64,000 bases of DNA from Catellatospora tritici (GTDB taxonomy: Bacteria; Actinomycetota; Actinomycetes; Mycobacteriales; Micromonosporaceae): positions 136,706-200,705 of the forward strand of contig NZ_JAHRCY010000003.1 in the NCBI RefSeq assembly GCF_019083965.1. Direction: 5' to 3'. Shown one piece after another: positions 1 through 10,289 of the stretch (position 1 is its first letter; each line of letters begins with the position of its first letter). A program made the translations under genes and the position numbers. The notes under the pieces were generated by a model. It was not told the DNA's origin. It saw only the letters and a program-made list of their open reading frames with translations, and did not search any database.

Positions 1-76
1 ACCTCGGGGCCCCCGTCGCCCCCGGTGGGTCTGCCCGGGGGGGGCCCGCCGCGGGCCGCCCCACCACCGCCGCCGA

Positions 77-1849
77 TCAGGCCTGGTCGCCGTGCCAGGA
101 CCGCCACAGCGCCGCGTACGCCCCACCGGCGCGCACCAGCTCGTCATGGCTGCCCAGCTCGCTGATCCGGCCACCCTCCAGCACCGCGACCCGGTCGGCG
201 TCGTGCGCGGTGTAGAGCCGGTGCGCGATCGCGATGACCGTCCGCCCTTCCAGCACGGCGCCCAGCGACCGTTCCGTACGCCGGGCGGTCGTCGGATCCA
301 GCGCCGCGGTGGCCTCGTCAAGGATCAGCGTGTGCGGGTCGGCGAGCACCAGCCGGGCCAGCGCCAACTGCTGCGCGTCGGCCGGGTTCAGCTGCCGGGC
401 CCCGTCGCCGAGTTCGGTGTCCAGACCGTCGGGCAGGTCGGCGTACCAGTCGGCGCCCACCGAGACGAGCGCGGACAGCATGTCGCCGTCAGAGGCGCCC
501 GGGGCGGCGAAGGCGAGGTTGTCGCGCAGCGTGCCGATGAAGACGTGGTGCTCCTGCGTGACCAGCGCGATGCGGCGGCGCCGCTCGGCCGGGTCGAGGT
601 CGTGCACCGGTACGCCGCCGAGGCTGACGGCGCCCGCACGCGGTGCGTCGATCCCGGCCAGCAGCCGGGCCAGCGTCGACTTGCCCGCCCCGGACGGGCC
701 GACGACGGCCAGCCGCTCGCCGGGGTGCACCTCCAGGTCGATGCCGTGGAGCACGTCGCCGCCGCCGGGGTAGGAGAAGCGCACCCCGCGCGCGACCAGC
801 CGCCGACCGGGCGGGGCCGAGGCGACCCCTCGCTGCTCCGGTGGGACGAGTCCGATGCCGAGCACCCGGGACAGCGAGGCGATGCCGCGCTGAGCCTGCT
901 CCAGAAAGATCATGATCCGGTCGAGGGGGTCGATGGTCTGCTGCGCGTAGAGGGTCGCCGAGACGACCGTGCCGAGGGTGACCCAGTCGTGGGCGAGGAA
1001 GAACCCGCCCGCCAGCAGCATCGCCGCGGCGGGCAGCGCGTACCCGGCCTCGGTGACCGGGAAGAAGACGCTGCGCAGCGCGAGCGTGGCCCGCCGGGTC
1101 TGCCACTGGCGCGCGATCCGCGCCGTACCCTCGTGGACCCGTGCCGGCCCCAGCCGCAGCGCCTCCACGGTCCGCGCGCCCTCGGCGGTCGCGGTCAGCG
1201 ACTCGGTCAGCTCCGAGGTCGCCTCACCCTCGGCCAGGTACGCCCGCGGTGCCCGGCGCAGGTACCAGCGCGCCACGACGACCGTCGTCGGCACCCCGGC
1301 CAGGACGGCGAACCCCAGCACGGGCTGCAGCACGAACACGGCCGCCACCACCAGGACCAGCTGGATCGCCGAGATCAGCACCGTCGGCACGACCTCGCGC
1401 ACGGTGTTGCCGACCGTCGCCACGTCCACCGAGCTGCGGGTGGCCAACTCGCCGGTACCGGCCCGCTCGACCACCGAGATCGGCAGCCGCAGCGTACGGG
1501 CGACGAAGTCCTCCCGCAGCCGGGCGTTGGCCCGCTCGCTGGCCCGGTTGCCGATGTTCTGCGCGGTGCGCGAGAGCAGGATCTGCGCGACCACGCAGCC
1601 CCCGATGGTGAGCGCGAGCCGGTCCACGTGGGCCGCGCCCTGGCCGCCGGTCACCCGGTCGACGATCTGCCCGATCAGCCACGGCGAGGCCAGCCCGGCG
1701 ACCGCGGCGGCCACGTGTAGCACCAGCGCCAGACCCAGCGCTCGCTTCTCGGTGCGGGCCAGCTCGACGACGGACCGGCGCACGGTCCCCGCGTCGGCTA
1801 CGGGCAGCGCCCTGGCCACTGGCTTCTCCGGTGTGGCGGTGCCGGTCAA
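77..1849 (-). CDS. ABC exporter half-transporter, degenerate signature motif
   Basis: Half-size ABC exporter (590 aa): an N-terminal six-helix membrane domain of about 330 residues, then a nucleotide-binding domain. The Walker A (GPSGAGKS, about residue 384), Q-loop (VTQEHH), Walker B with catalytic glutamate (LILDEA) and H-loop (AIAHR) are all intact. The ABC signature, however, reads LNPADAQQ where LSGGQRQ is expected. The TTG start overlaps the stop of the upstream partner (TTGA); it gives a normal family length, whereas the frame stays open far into the upstream gene. With its partner it should form a heterodimeric inner-membrane exporter. The substrate cannot be read from the sequence. 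Confidence 0.9.
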   Translation of the reverse strand: MTGTATPEKPVARALPVADAGTVRRSVVELARTEKRALGLALVLHVAAAVAGLASPWLIGQIVDRVTGGQGAAHVDRLALTIGGCVVAQILLSRTAQNIGNRASERANARLREDFVARTLRLPISVVERAGTGELATRSSVDVATVGNTVREVVPTVLISAIQLVLVVAAVFVLQPVLGFAVLAGVPTTVVVARWYLRRAPRAYLAEGEATSELTESLTATAEGARTVEALRLGPARVHEGTARIARQWQTRRATLALRSVFFPVTEAGYALPAAAMLLAGGFFLAHDWVTLGTVVSATLYAQQTIDPLDRIMIFLEQAQRGIASLSRVLGIGLVPPEQRGVASAPPGRRLVARGVRFSYPGGGDVLHGIDLEVHPGERLAVVGPSGAGKSTLARLLAGIDAPRAGAVSLGGVPVHDLDPAERRRRIALVTQEHHVFIGTLRDNLAFAAPGASDGDMLSALVSVGADWYADLPDGLDTELGDGARQLNPADAQQLALARLVLADPHTLILDEATAALDPTTARRTERSLGAVLEGRTVIAIAHRLYTAHDADRVAVLEGGRISELGSHDELVRAGGAYAALWRSWHGDQA

Positions 1850-3588
1850 CGCAGTGCTCCCATCCCCGCCGCGGCGTCGGTCTCGGGTTCGTCGGCCTCG
1901 CGGGCCACCAGCGCCCGGTAGCCGGGTTCGGTCTTCAGCAGCTCGTCGTGGACTCCGACGGCGACGACCCGGCCGCCGTGCAGATAGGCCACCAGATCGC
2001 TCTGGTCCAGCAGCAGCGGCGAGGTCGCGCACACGACGGTGGCCCGGCCGGTGCGGTGCTCGCGCAGCCGGTCGGCGATCCGGGCCTCGGTGTGCGAGTC
2101 GACGGCCGAGGTCGGGTCGATGAGGATCAGGACGTCAGGCTCGGCGAGCAGGTGCTGCGCCAGCCGGATCCGCTGGCGCTGGCCGCCGGACAGGTTGCGG
2201 CCGCGGGCCTCGATCATCGCGTCGAGGCCGCCGGGCAGCGAGTCGACCACGTCGTCGGCCGACGCGGTACGGACCGCGGCGGCGATCTGGGCGTCGGTGA
2301 CGTCGGGCCGGACCCGCAGCACGTCGCGCAGCGGCCCGCTGAACAGGTGCGAGTCGTGGTCGGCGACCAGGATGCGCGCCCGGACCTCGGCCGGGTCGAC
2401 CCCGGTGACCGGCAGACCACCCCAGGTCACCTCACTGGTGACGTAACCGGCGAGCCGGTCGGCCAGCGCGATCGCGTCGGCGGGGTCGCTGGCGGCGACG
2501 CCGATCAGGCCCTGCGGCGGGACGGTCAGCCCCGAGTGCGGATCGTGCAGGTCGGCGGGGTGCTCGGGGGCCGGGCGGGCACCGGGCACGGTGTTGGGCT
2601 CGATCCGTAGCAGGGCGATGATGCGCCGGGCGGCGACGAGGCCGCGTACGGTCATGAAGCCGCCTTCGAGCAGGAAGAAGACCGGGATCGCCAGGATGGC
2701 GACGTACCCGTAGACGGCGACCATCTCCCCGACGGTGATCTCCCCCGCGGCGGCCATCCGCGCGGCCAGCCACACGATCGCGGCCAGGAACAGGGCGGGG
2801 ATGCCGACCGTCAGCGCCTGCACCCAGCTGATGATCGCGCCCACCCGGTAGCCCTGCCGCAGCAGCCGCTGCGACCGGTCGGCGTAACGGCGGGCGAACA
2901 GGTCCCGCCCACCGACCCCGGCCAGCACCCGCAGCCCGGACACGATGTCACCGGCTCGGGTGGTCAGCAGGCCCAGTTCCTGCCGGTAGCCGGTGTCCAC
3001 CCGCTGCAGCCGGTTGAGCAGCGGCCCCACCACCAGCACGACCACCGGGACACCGAGCAGCACGAACAGGGCCAGCATCGGATCGACTCCCCACAGCACG
3101 AACGCCCCCGTCGCGTACGACAGGACCGCGCCCACACCGGGTCCGGTCATCGTCAGCGCCCACGACGTCTGCGCCACGTCCGTGCCGGAGACCGTGGCCA
3201 CCTCACCCGCGGCGACCTTGCGCGGCAGCACCGCGCCCAGTCGCGCGATGTGGTGCAGGAGCACCTGCGACGAGCGCGCCGTCGCGTCCTCGCGCAGGAA
3301 GGTCATCGTCCGGTGCCGCATGATTCCCAGGTACGCCACCACCACGCCGGTGCCGACGATCGCGGCGACCCAGGTCAGCAGCGCCGCGGTGTCCCCGGCC
3401 CGCAGCCCGTCGTCGATCGCCCGCGCGATCAGGTACGGCCGGATCGCCAGGCCGATCATCCATGTCGTGGCGACGAGGCTGGCCCGCAGCGCCCGCGGCC
3501 ACTGGCGGCGGATGAGCCACCACAGGTACCGCGCGGGTCCTCTCGTGTCGGGAACGCCGGGGTCGAGATGTGGCAGCTGCGGGGGCAT
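1846..3588 (-). CDS. ABC exporter half-transporter, degenerate Walker A/B
   Basis: Half-size ABC exporter (580 aa), first gene of a two-gene operon. The membrane domain spans roughly residues 20-330. In the nucleotide-binding domain the P-loop is lost: GVAASDPADA stands where GxxGxGKS should be (about residue 360). The Q-loop glutamine is replaced (ILVADHD), Walker B reads LILIDP instead of LxLDEP, and the H-loop histidine is absent (VVCATSP). The signature NLSGGQRQR is perfect. These losses complement those of the downstream partner, so one ATP site of the heterodimer should be catalytic and the other dead. ATG at 3588 was chosen; the frame continues upstream but gives no ABC-like sequence. 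Confidence 0.9.
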   Translation of the reverse strand: MPPQLPHLDPGVPDTRGPARYLWWLIRRQWPRALRASLVATTWMIGLAIRPYLIARAIDDGLRAGDTAALLTWVAAIVGTGVVVAYLGIMRHRTMTFLREDATARSSQVLLHHIARLGAVLPRKVAAGEVATVSGTDVAQTSWALTMTGPGVGAVLSYATGAFVLWGVDPMLALFVLLGVPVVVLVVGPLLNRLQRVDTGYRQELGLLTTRAGDIVSGLRVLAGVGGRDLFARRYADRSQRLLRQGYRVGAIISWVQALTVGIPALFLAAIVWLAARMAAAGEITVGEMVAVYGYVAILAIPVFFLLEGGFMTVRGLVAARRIIALLRIEPNTVPGARPAPEHPADLHDPHSGLTVPPQGLIGVAASDPADAIALADRLAGYVTSEVTWGGLPVTGVDPAEVRARILVADHDSHLFSGPLRDVLRVRPDVTDAQIAAAVRTASADDVVDSLPGGLDAMIEARGRNLSGGQRQRIRLAQHLLAEPDVLILIDPTSAVDSHTEARIADRLREHRTGRATVVCATSPLLLDQSDLVAYLHGGRVVAVGVHDELLKTEPGYRALVAREADEPETDAAAGMGALR

Positions 3589-3730
3589 GGGGGCCACGCT
3601 ACCTGCGGCGCCGGCGCCTCGCGTGCGGGTTTCCACCCGCAGGAGGGACCCCCCACCCTGATCGAATCGAGATCGGTAATCAAACTGTGATCCAAGCCAC
3701 AAGAAAGCTTCGCATCGAACTGATTAGCTT

Positions 3731-3771
3731 CTCTCGATCACGGGGGTGGCATCACCCTCTCCTGTCGAGAG
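3731..3771 (+). promoter_or_regulatory. Nested leader hairpin before the 3782 start
   Basis: CTCTCGA (3731-3737) pairs with TCGAGAG (3765-3771) and encloses a second hairpin GGGTG-GCAT-CACCC (3744-3757). The distal arm is the purine-rich GAGAG just upstream of the ATG at 3782, so folding would mask the ribosome-binding region. A TGATTA at 3721-3726 could be a -10 box placing the transcript start near 3731. Structure read by eye; function inferred. Confidence 0.4.
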
Positions 3772-3781
3772 TGGACCTGAC

Positions 3782-6700
3782 ATGCGTATACGACGATCAC
3801 ACGGGCTGATTGTCCCCATGCTCGCCGCGGCGCTCGCCGTGTCATCCGGGGCGGTGGCCCCGGCCGTTCCGGCCACGGCGGCGCCGGCCACGGCAGCCTC
3901 GGCCGCCGCGCCCGCCGTCGTCGCCGAGGCCGACGCGATGGCGCGGGCCAAGCGCACCGGCAAACCCGTCGAGGTGACGGCGGCGACGACGCCGACCGAC
4001 ACCCTCACGGCCAACCCCAACGGCTCGCTCACCCTGACCCGGGCCGCGGTCCCGGTCCGCAAGCGGGTCGGCGGCAAGTGGACCCCGCTGGACGCGACCC
4101 TGCGCCTGGCGGCCGACGGCACCGTCGCACCTGTCGCGACCAGCAGCGACCTGACCTTCTCCGGTGGCGGATCCCAGCCACTGGTCACCATGCGCAACAG
4201 CGGCAAGAAGCTGGCCCTGTCGCTGCCGATGGCGCTGCCCCGGCCCGAACTGGCCGGCCCGACCGCGACCTACCGCGACGTCCTGCCCGGCGTCGACCTG
4301 CGGCTGACCGCCACCCGCGCCGGCGGCTTCACCCAGGTCTTCGTCATCCACGACGCCAGGGCCGCCGCCAACCCGGCCCTGCGCCAGCTCGACCTGGCCA
4401 CCAGCACCGACGGCCTCACCGTGACGCAGGACGGCGCGGGCAACCTCTCCGCCGCCGACCGGTTCGGCCACGCCGTCTTCTCCGCCCCCGCGCCGGTCAT
4501 GTGGGACTCCGGCAGCACCGGCCGGTCCGGGCCGGACGCCCGCGCCGCCGGCGCGTCCAGTCTGGACGCCCCCGGCCAGGCGCCCGCCTACGCCCGGGTC
4601 GCCACCAAGACCACCCCGCGCGCCATCGCCCTGATTCCCGACGCGGCGCTGCTCACCGGCCCGAACACCGTCTACCCGGTGTACGTCGACCCGTCATGGG
4701 CCCCGAACATGCCCTCCAGCGGCGCCCCCCGGGTGGCCTACGCCAGCGTCGCCGAGGCGTTCCCCAGCTCCAACAAGTGGATGAACACCGCCGACCCCGA
4801 CCCGGATCGGCTCCAGCTCGGCTGGGCCAACACGCCCTGGCACGCCCGCACCATGGTCAACTTCAACATCGACACCGGCACCCTGGCCGGCGCCTCGATC
4901 AGCGACGCATACCTCAGCGTCTACAACGCCTACTCCGGGTCGTGCACCGCGGCCGTGACCCGCGTCTTCGCCCCGGCGACCACACTGAACTCGGGCAACG
5001 CCACCTGGAACTACTGGTACAACTCGGTCAACCTCGGCGCGGTGATCGACGCCCCGTCGTTCTCCGGCGGCTACAACTCCAACTGCCCGGCCCACGGCGT
5101 CGCCTTCAACGTGCTGTCGGCCGTCAACGCCGACGTGGCGGCGGGCAAGACCACCCAGACCTTCGTGTTCACCGGTGACGCCAACGAGACCTCCAACACC
5201 GCGTCGTACAAGGAGTTCTCGCTCTCGTCGATGTCGATGTCGATCACGTACAACCACACGCCGTCGACCCCGACGAACCTGACCACCAGCCCGCAGACCG
5301 CCTGCACCGGCACCGTCACCACCGTCGGCGACGGCTCGGTGACGCTGTACGCCCCCGTGTCCGACCCGGACGGCACCATCCTCGGTGTCAAGTACGAGGT
5401 GTGGAAGTCGAGCGACCCCGCCAATCTGATCAAGTCGACGGACTGGAACACCTTCACCACCGGCTCCAACACCTCCGCGGTGCTGGTGTTGGACGAACCG
5501 CTGCTCGTCTCGAAGGCGGGCACGTCGCTGACCGAGTTCTCCTGGCGCGTGCAGGTCTGGGACGGCTTCGCCACCAGCGGCTTGTCGACGACCTGCAAGT
5601 TCAACTTCGACCCCGCCCGGCCCGGCGCCCCCAGCGCGGTGCCGCCCGCCAACGGCAGCACCCAGATCGGGCAGCCCGTCACGATCGCCGTCACCAAACC
5701 CGTCAGCGGACCCGCCCCGGCCAGCTACGTGTACCAGCTCAACGCCGGTCCGCCGGTCAGCGTCGCCGCCGACGCCAACGGCAACGCCGGCATCACCGTG
5801 CGCCCCACCCGGCGGACCAACGTGCTGAGCATCAACAGCGTCTCGGCCGGTGGCAACGTCAGTGTCGACACCGCCTCGATCACGTTCACCACCGCACCGG
5901 TGGCCACCGCGTACCGCGACAACGACTTCACCGCCGACGGCATCGCGGACCTGGTCACCGTCGGCGCCGCCAACGGCCTGGGCTCCGGCGTCTGGCTGGC
6001 CCCCGGCCAGAGCGGCTACACCGTCACGACCACCGCGACCAACCTCGGCGTCAACGGCAACGGCGTGGTGGGCGACAACCGGCCGGCCGACTTCGACGGC
6101 GCGCAGGTCATCACCGGCCTGTTCACCGGCAGCGGATTCCAGGACGTGCTCGTCTACTACCCCAACGCCACCGCCACGGCGGACAAGGGCACCGGCATGG
6201 TCATCGCCGGCAACGGCGACGGCTCACCGCTGCTGGCCCAGCTCTCCGGCAACGAATACACGATCACATCGTCGGACCTGCTCGAACTCGACGACCAGTA
6301 CCTCCCTGTGCCCAACACCTGGCCGCTGCAGATCGCCAACGCCGGTGACGCACTGGGCACCGGCGACACCACGCCCGACCTGATCGGCGTCGCCGGGACC
6401 GCCGGCAACTACCACCTGAACTATTACTACTACGCCAGCATCCAGAACCTGCAGAACGTCACGCGCCTCACCACGCAGACGCCCGCGGGGGACATGAACT
6501 GGGACCAGTGGAAGATCGCCACCACCCAGATCGGCGGCAGCGCCCCCAAGAAAACCGACATGTTCCTGTGGCAGCCCACCACCGGCGCCCTCTACCTGTG
6601 GCGTGGCCTGGACATGTCGACCGGCACCCTCGCCTACTCGCCGTACCTGCTCAGCGCCTCGGGCTGGAACACCGGCGCCGCCCTCACCCTCCAGGCCACC

Positions 6701-8464
6701 GACGCCAACAACGACAACCTGCCCGACCTGCGCACCACCACGACCGGCAGCGTGACCAAGGCCTGGACCACCAGCAGCCTGGTCGCCGGCACCGGCGGCG
6801 CCAACGGCACCGGCACCCTCACCGGCCGGACCTCGCAGACGCTGTCCATCGCGCCGCACGTGTGGACGCTGAGCGACATGCCCGCCGGCGCGGGCAACGG
6901 CACCGCGATCACCAGCGCGTCGGACAACCCGCCCGGCGGCACGGCGGCACTGCCGCTCACCGGCAACAGCGGCTCCACCTGGCACACCGGTGACACGTTC
7001 AGCCCCGACGCCCAGTTCAACGGGACCAGCGGCATGCTCGCCACCAGCGGCCCCGCCATCGCGACCAACGGCGACTTCTCCGTCTCGGCCTGGGTCAAAC
7101 CCACGTCACTCGGCGGGACCGTCCTGTCCCAGGACGGCACCAACACCGCCGCGTTCACCGTCTCCTCCGACGCCACCGCCAAGACGTGGCGGTTCGCCAT
7201 GTCCCGCACCGACTCCGTGGGTCCGGTCTGGGACACCGTCTCCTCCGCGGCCGACACCGCCCGCGCCGGAGTGTGGACCAAGGTCACCGCGACCTACCGG
7301 GCGAGCACCGGCCTGATGACGCTGGCGGTCAACGACACCGTCGCCGCCACCGGCAGCCACACCACCCCCTGGAACGCCACCGGCGGGCTGCGCGTGGCGG
7401 CGGCCAAGACCAGCGCCGTCGCCTACGGCGGCTACCTGACCGGCCAGGTCGCCAACGTCGAGACCTGGGCCAAGGCGGTCACCCTGACCGACCCCACCGG
7501 CAACGTACCCTCGTCGATCTACAACCCGGCCAACGGCAACGTCGAGGTGTACTTCAACTCCGGCGGCCGGCTGCTCGGCCGGATCTGGTCACCGTCCACA
7601 GGCTGGGCCACCACCGTCGACATCGCGCCGACGACCGGCAACCCCACCGCGTTCTACGACCCGCGCGTCGGCAACGTCGAGATCTACTACCCCTACAACG
7701 GCGGCCTCTACCAGGCGTGGCGGCCGGCGGCCGGCGGCACCTGGGGCAGCGGACTGCAGCTGGCCAGCAGTATGACCGGGCACGCCTCGGTCGGCTACGA
7801 CCCCGCCACCCAGCGGGTCCAGGTGTTCTTCAACTCCGGCGGCCTGCTGGCGCAGCGGTACTTCGACGGCACCTGGCAGCCGGTCAACTACATCACCAGC
7901 GGCGTCGTCGGCAGCCCGCGGCTGATCGTCGACCCGAACAACAACAACCTGGAGGTGTACTACAGCTCCAGCGGCCGCATCAACGAGGTGTACCTGTCCG
8001 GCGGCACGTGGTACTCCTCCGGCGAGTTCGGCCCCAACATCACCGGCCAGCCCGCGGTCGTCTACAACCCGACCAACCACAACATCGAGATCTACTGGAA
8101 CTGCGACGGCGTCCTCAAGGAGCGGTACTGGTCGCCGACCACCGGCTGGTCGGGCATCATGACCTTCGCGGGCAACATCACCGGCAACCCCGTCGTCATC
8201 GCCGACCCCCGCTACAACAACAACATCGAGGTCTACTTCAACAACGACGGCGTGGTCAAGCAGTACGCCTGGGTGCCGAACTCCGGCTGGACCCCGATGA
8301 TTCACATCGGCGGTGCCATCACCAACAGCCCGGCCGTATCCCACAACCAGGGCCCCAGCAACAGCATGGACGTGTACTTCAACTCCGGCGGCGTCCTGTA
8401 CGAGAACTTCCACACCGGCAGCGGCTGGTCGGGGGCGCTCAGCGTCGGCGGTGCCATCAGCTGA
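3782..8464 (+). CDS. Large exported multidomain protein with seven-repeat propeller
   Basis: Exported protein of 1560 aa. The ATG at 3782 starts a clear signal peptide (MRIRRSHG, then a hydrophobic stretch and an Ala/Pro-rich cleavage region); a longer in-frame start at 3746 would bury it. About residues 315-490 resemble the DNRLRE beta-sandwich domain common in actinobacterial Rhs/wall proteins. About 710-990 contain FG-GAP-like calcium-loop repeats (DFTADGIADL). About 1085-1235 look like a LamG/concanavalin-type lectin fold (GDFSVSAWVKP). Residues 1243-1560 are seven tandem repeats of about 45 aa, each with a core like NVEVYFNSGG, suggesting a seven-bladed PLL-like lectin propeller. No catalytic domain is recognisable; an extracellular glycan-binding role is inferred. 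Confidence 0.85.
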   Translation: MRIRRSHGLIVPMLAAALAVSSGAVAPAVPATAAPATAASAAAPAVVAEADAMARAKRTGKPVEVTAATTPTDTLTANPNGSLTLTRAAVPVRKRVGGKWTPLDATLRLAADGTVAPVATSSDLTFSGGGSQPLVTMRNSGKKLALSLPMALPRPELAGPTATYRDVLPGVDLRLTATRAGGFTQVFVIHDARAAANPALRQLDLATSTDGLTVTQDGAGNLSAADRFGHAVFSAPAPVMWDSGSTGRSGPDARAAGASSLDAPGQAPAYARVATKTTPRAIALIPDAALLTGPNTVYPVYVDPSWAPNMPSSGAPRVAYASVAEAFPSSNKWMNTADPDPDRLQLGWANTPWHARTMVNFNIDTGTLAGASISDAYLSVYNAYSGSCTAAVTRVFAPATTLNSGNATWNYWYNSVNLGAVIDAPSFSGGYNSNCPAHGVAFNVLSAVNADVAAGKTTQTFVFTGDANETSNTASYKEFSLSSMSMSITYNHTPSTPTNLTTSPQTACTGTVTTVGDGSVTLYAPVSDPDGTILGVKYEVWKSSDPANLIKSTDWNTFTTGSNTSAVLVLDEPLLVSKAGTSLTEFSWRVQVWDGFATSGLSTTCKFNFDPARPGAPSAVPPANGSTQIGQPVTIAVTKPVSGPAPASYVYQLNAGPPVSVAADANGNAGITVRPTRRTNVLSINSVSAGGNVSVDTASITFTTAPVATAYRDNDFTADGIADLVTVGAANGLGSGVWLAPGQSGYTVTTTATNLGVNGNGVVGDNRPADFDGAQVITGLFTGSGFQDVLVYYPNATATADKGTGMVIAGNGDGSPLLAQLSGNEYTITSSDLLELDDQYLPVPNTWPLQIANAGDALGTGDTTPDLIGVAGTAGNYHLNYYYYASIQNLQNVTRLTTQTPAGDMNWDQWKIATTQIGGSAPKKTDMFLWQPTTGALYLWRGLDMSTGTLAYSPYLLSASGWNTGAALTLQATDANNDNLPDLRTTTTGSVTKAWTTSSLVAGTGGANGTGTLTGRTSQTLSIAPHVWTLSDMPAGAGNGTAITSASDNPPGGTAALPLTGNSGSTWHTGDTFSPDAQFNGTSGMLATSGPAIATNGDFSVSAWVKPTSLGGTVLSQDGTNTAAFTVSSDATAKTWRFAMSRTDSVGPVWDTVSSAADTARAGVWTKVTATYRASTGLMTLAVNDTVAATGSHTTPWNATGGLRVAAAKTSAVAYGGYLTGQVANVETWAKAVTLTDPTGNVPSSIYNPANGNVEVYFNSGGRLLGRIWSPSTGWATTVDIAPTTGNPTAFYDPRVGNVEIYYPYNGGLYQAWRPAAGGTWGSGLQLASSMTGHASVGYDPATQRVQVFFNSGGLLAQRYFDGTWQPVNYITSGVVGSPRLIVDPNNNNLEVYYSSSGRINEVYLSGGTWYSSGEFGPNITGQPAVVYNPTNHNIEIYWNCDGVLKERYWSPTTGWSGIMTFAGNITGNPVVIADPRYNNNIEVYFNNDGVVKQYAWVPNSGWTPMIHIGGAITNSPAVSHNQGPSNSMDVYFNSGGVLYENFHTGSGWSGALSVGGAIS

Positions 8465-8478
8465 TCCGGCCCATGTGA

Positions 8479-8509
8479 GTGCCCGGACCCGCCGCGCGGG
8501 TCCGGGCAC
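8479..8509 (+). terminator. Hairpin terminator after 8464
   Basis: A perfect 13-bp inverted repeat, GTGCCCGGACCCG with its complement, and a 5-nt loop, 14 nt after the stop of the large exported protein. There is no T-run, as is usual for high-GC actinobacterial terminators. Confidence 0.75.
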
Positions 8510-8615
8510 TTCCCGTAGCCGCGTCCAACCGTGTCCAACAGCGGCACCGCGCCGCGCCCGGTCCGCTCACGATGGGAATCTCCCGGCCCTCGGGCCCCGT
8601 CCCCTCGGAGCTGCC

Positions 8616-9620
8616 ATGTCGAGAACCACCCGCTACCGCCGCGCGCTCGCGGCCGCCCTCGCCGTGTGCGGGCTGGCCGCCGCGAACGTCCTGACCGCCG
8701 CACCCGCCCAGGCGGCCGTGCTGTTCGCCGACGACTTCGAGCAGCCCACCGTCAACGTCTGGCTCACCGGCAGCGGCGGCACCTGGTCCGTCGTCAGCGA
8801 GGACGGCTCCAAGGTGTGGAAGCAGTCCGGCACGACGCTCACCCCGACCGCCTGGGCCGGATCGGGTTCCGGTATCGGCACCACGGTCACCGGCCGGATC
8901 AAGCCCACCAGCACGCTCAATCCGGCCGACCTGGTCAGCCTCACCGGCCGGGTCGCCAACCCCAACAACCTCTACTACGCGGGCCTGCGCGGCGGCACCA
9001 CGTTCGAGATCGGGCAGGTGTCCTGGGGGACCACGATCGTCCTGGCGTCGGTGCCGTTCCCGCACACCGTCGGCAGCTGGTACGCGCTCAGCCTGAGCTT
9101 CCCGGCGGCGGGCACCGTCACCGGCACCGTGACCGCCCCCGGCGGCGCCTCCGCCACGCTCGGCGCCGCCGACCCCGGCGGCATCCAGCAGGGCGACAAG
9201 GTCGGTTTCTATCTGCGCACGGCCACCGCGTCGCTGGACGACATCCGGCTCACCAACAGCCTGCCGGAGCCCACACCGCCGAGCGGGCCCTGCCCGGCGG
9301 AGATCAGCATGAAGGTCGGCAACGTCTACGGCTCCATGTTCAACGCCACCGTCGGCTTCAAGAACATCTCGTCGGCACCGATCACCGCACCATGGTCGAT
9401 GAGCTGGAAGTTCACGTCCGGACAGACGCTCCAGAGCGTGTTCAACACGTACTGGTACCAGGTGGGTCCGAAGGTGACCCTCACCAGCACGGCCTGGTTC
9501 CCGGCCGTGGCGCCGGGGGCGACCAACACCGTGACCGTCGGCTTCACCGCGATCGGTCCGGCGGTGGCTCCCACCGCCGTGACCTTCAACGGCCTGTCCT
9601 GCCCGATCACGTTCTCCTGA
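8616..9620 (+). CDS. Exported protein with beta-sandwich domain and C-terminal CBM2
   Basis: A 334-aa exported protein. ATG at 8616 follows a GGAG site and begins a signal peptide ending near APAQA. Residues about 35-220 look like a concanavalin-like jelly-roll (starts DDFEQP, ends DDIRLTN), similar to non-catalytic modules beside polysaccharide lyases. After a Pro-rich linker, residues about 227-334 match a family 2 carbohydrate-binding module: the terminal Cys pair, the Trp-containing strand [12 protein letters not shown], and the [11 protein letters not shown] turn. No hydrolase domain is present, so it is probably a polysaccharide-binding (cellulose or chitin) protein rather than an enzyme. 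Confidence 0.85.
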   Translation: MSRTTRYRRALAAALAVCGLAAANVLTAAPAQAAVLFADDFEQPTVNVWLTGSGGTWSVVSEDGSKVWKQSGTTLTPTAWAGSGSGIGTTVTGRIKPTSTLNPADLVSLTGRVANPNNLYYAGLRGGTTFEIGQVSWGTTIVLASVPFPHTVGSWYALSLSFPAAGTVTGTVTAPGGASATLGAADPGGIQQGDKVGFYLRTATASLDDIRLTNSLPEPTPPSGPCPAEISMKVGNVYGSMFNATVGFKNISSAPITAPWSMSWKFTSGQTLQSVFNTYWYQVGPKVTLTSTAWFPAVAPGATNTVTVGFTAIGPAVAPTAVTFNGLSCPITFS

Positions 9621-9626
9621 GCCGCC

Positions 9627-9660
9627 GCCGCGATCGGCGACCCCGGTCGCCGATCGCGGC
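9627..9660. terminator. Bidirectional terminator between convergent genes
   Basis: A perfect 16-bp inverted repeat (GCCGCGATCGGCGACC and its complement, two bases apart) in the 51-bp gap between the convergent CBM2 gene and the response regulator. It should serve both strands. Confidence 0.8.
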
Positions 9661-9671
9661 TCGGTCGTGGA

Positions 9672-10289
9672 TCAGAGCAGACCGCGGGCCATCGCGGTGG
9701 TGACGGCGGCGGTACGGTCGGCGACGTCGAGCTTCGTGAAGATCCGCAGCAGATGGGTCTTCACCGTCGCCTCCGAGATGAACAGCTCCCGCCCGATGTC
9801 GCCGTTGGTCAACCCGCGCGCCACCAGCCGCAGCACCTCGGCCTCCCGCGCCGACAGCCCCGGCTGCGCGGGCTGGCGCACCTGCCGCAGCAACCGCCCG
9901 GCCACCGAGGGTGCCAACACCGTCTCCCCGCGCGCCGCCGCCCGCACCGCCGCGGCCAGCTCACCGGGCGAGGCGTCCTTGAGCAGGTATCCCGACGCGC
10001 CCGCCTCGACCGCCCGCAGGATGTCGGCGTCACTCTCGTACGTCGTGAGCACCACCACCCGGCTGCGCGAGCCGCCGCGCAGGATCCGCTCGGTGGCGGT
10101 CGCCCCATCCCCGCCGGGCATCCGCAGATCCATCAGGATCACGTCCGGGACCAGCGCCGCCGCGGCCGTGACCGCCTCCGGCCCCGAGGCCGCCTCCCCG
10201 ACGACCCGCAGGTCCGGCTCGGCCTCCAGCATCCCGCGCAGCCCCGCCCGGACCACCGGATGGTCGTCGGCGAGCAACACCGTGATCAT
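9672..10289 (-). CDS. NarL/LuxR-family response regulator
   Basis: Response regulator (205 aa). The receiver domain has the acidic pair in LLADDHP near the N-terminus, the phospho-acceptor aspartate in [10 protein letters not shown], and a conserved lysine (YLLKDA). The C-terminal LuxR-type HTH runs from [12 protein letters not shown] through [14 protein letters not shown]. Its ATG overlaps the stop of the adjacent histidine kinase by 4 nt (ATGA), so the pair is translationally coupled. It probably controls the ABC-2 exporter genes upstream in the same operon. Confidence 0.95.
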   Translation of the reverse strand: MITVLLADDHPVVRAGLRGMLEAEPDLRVVGEAASGPEAVTAAAALVPDVILMDLRMPGGDGATATERILRGGSRSRVVVLTTYESDADILRAVEAGASGYLLKDASPGELAAAVRAAARGETVLAPSVAGRLLRQVRQPAQPGLSAREAEVLRLVARGLTNGDIGRELFISEATVKTHLLRIFTKLDVADRTAAVTTAMARGLL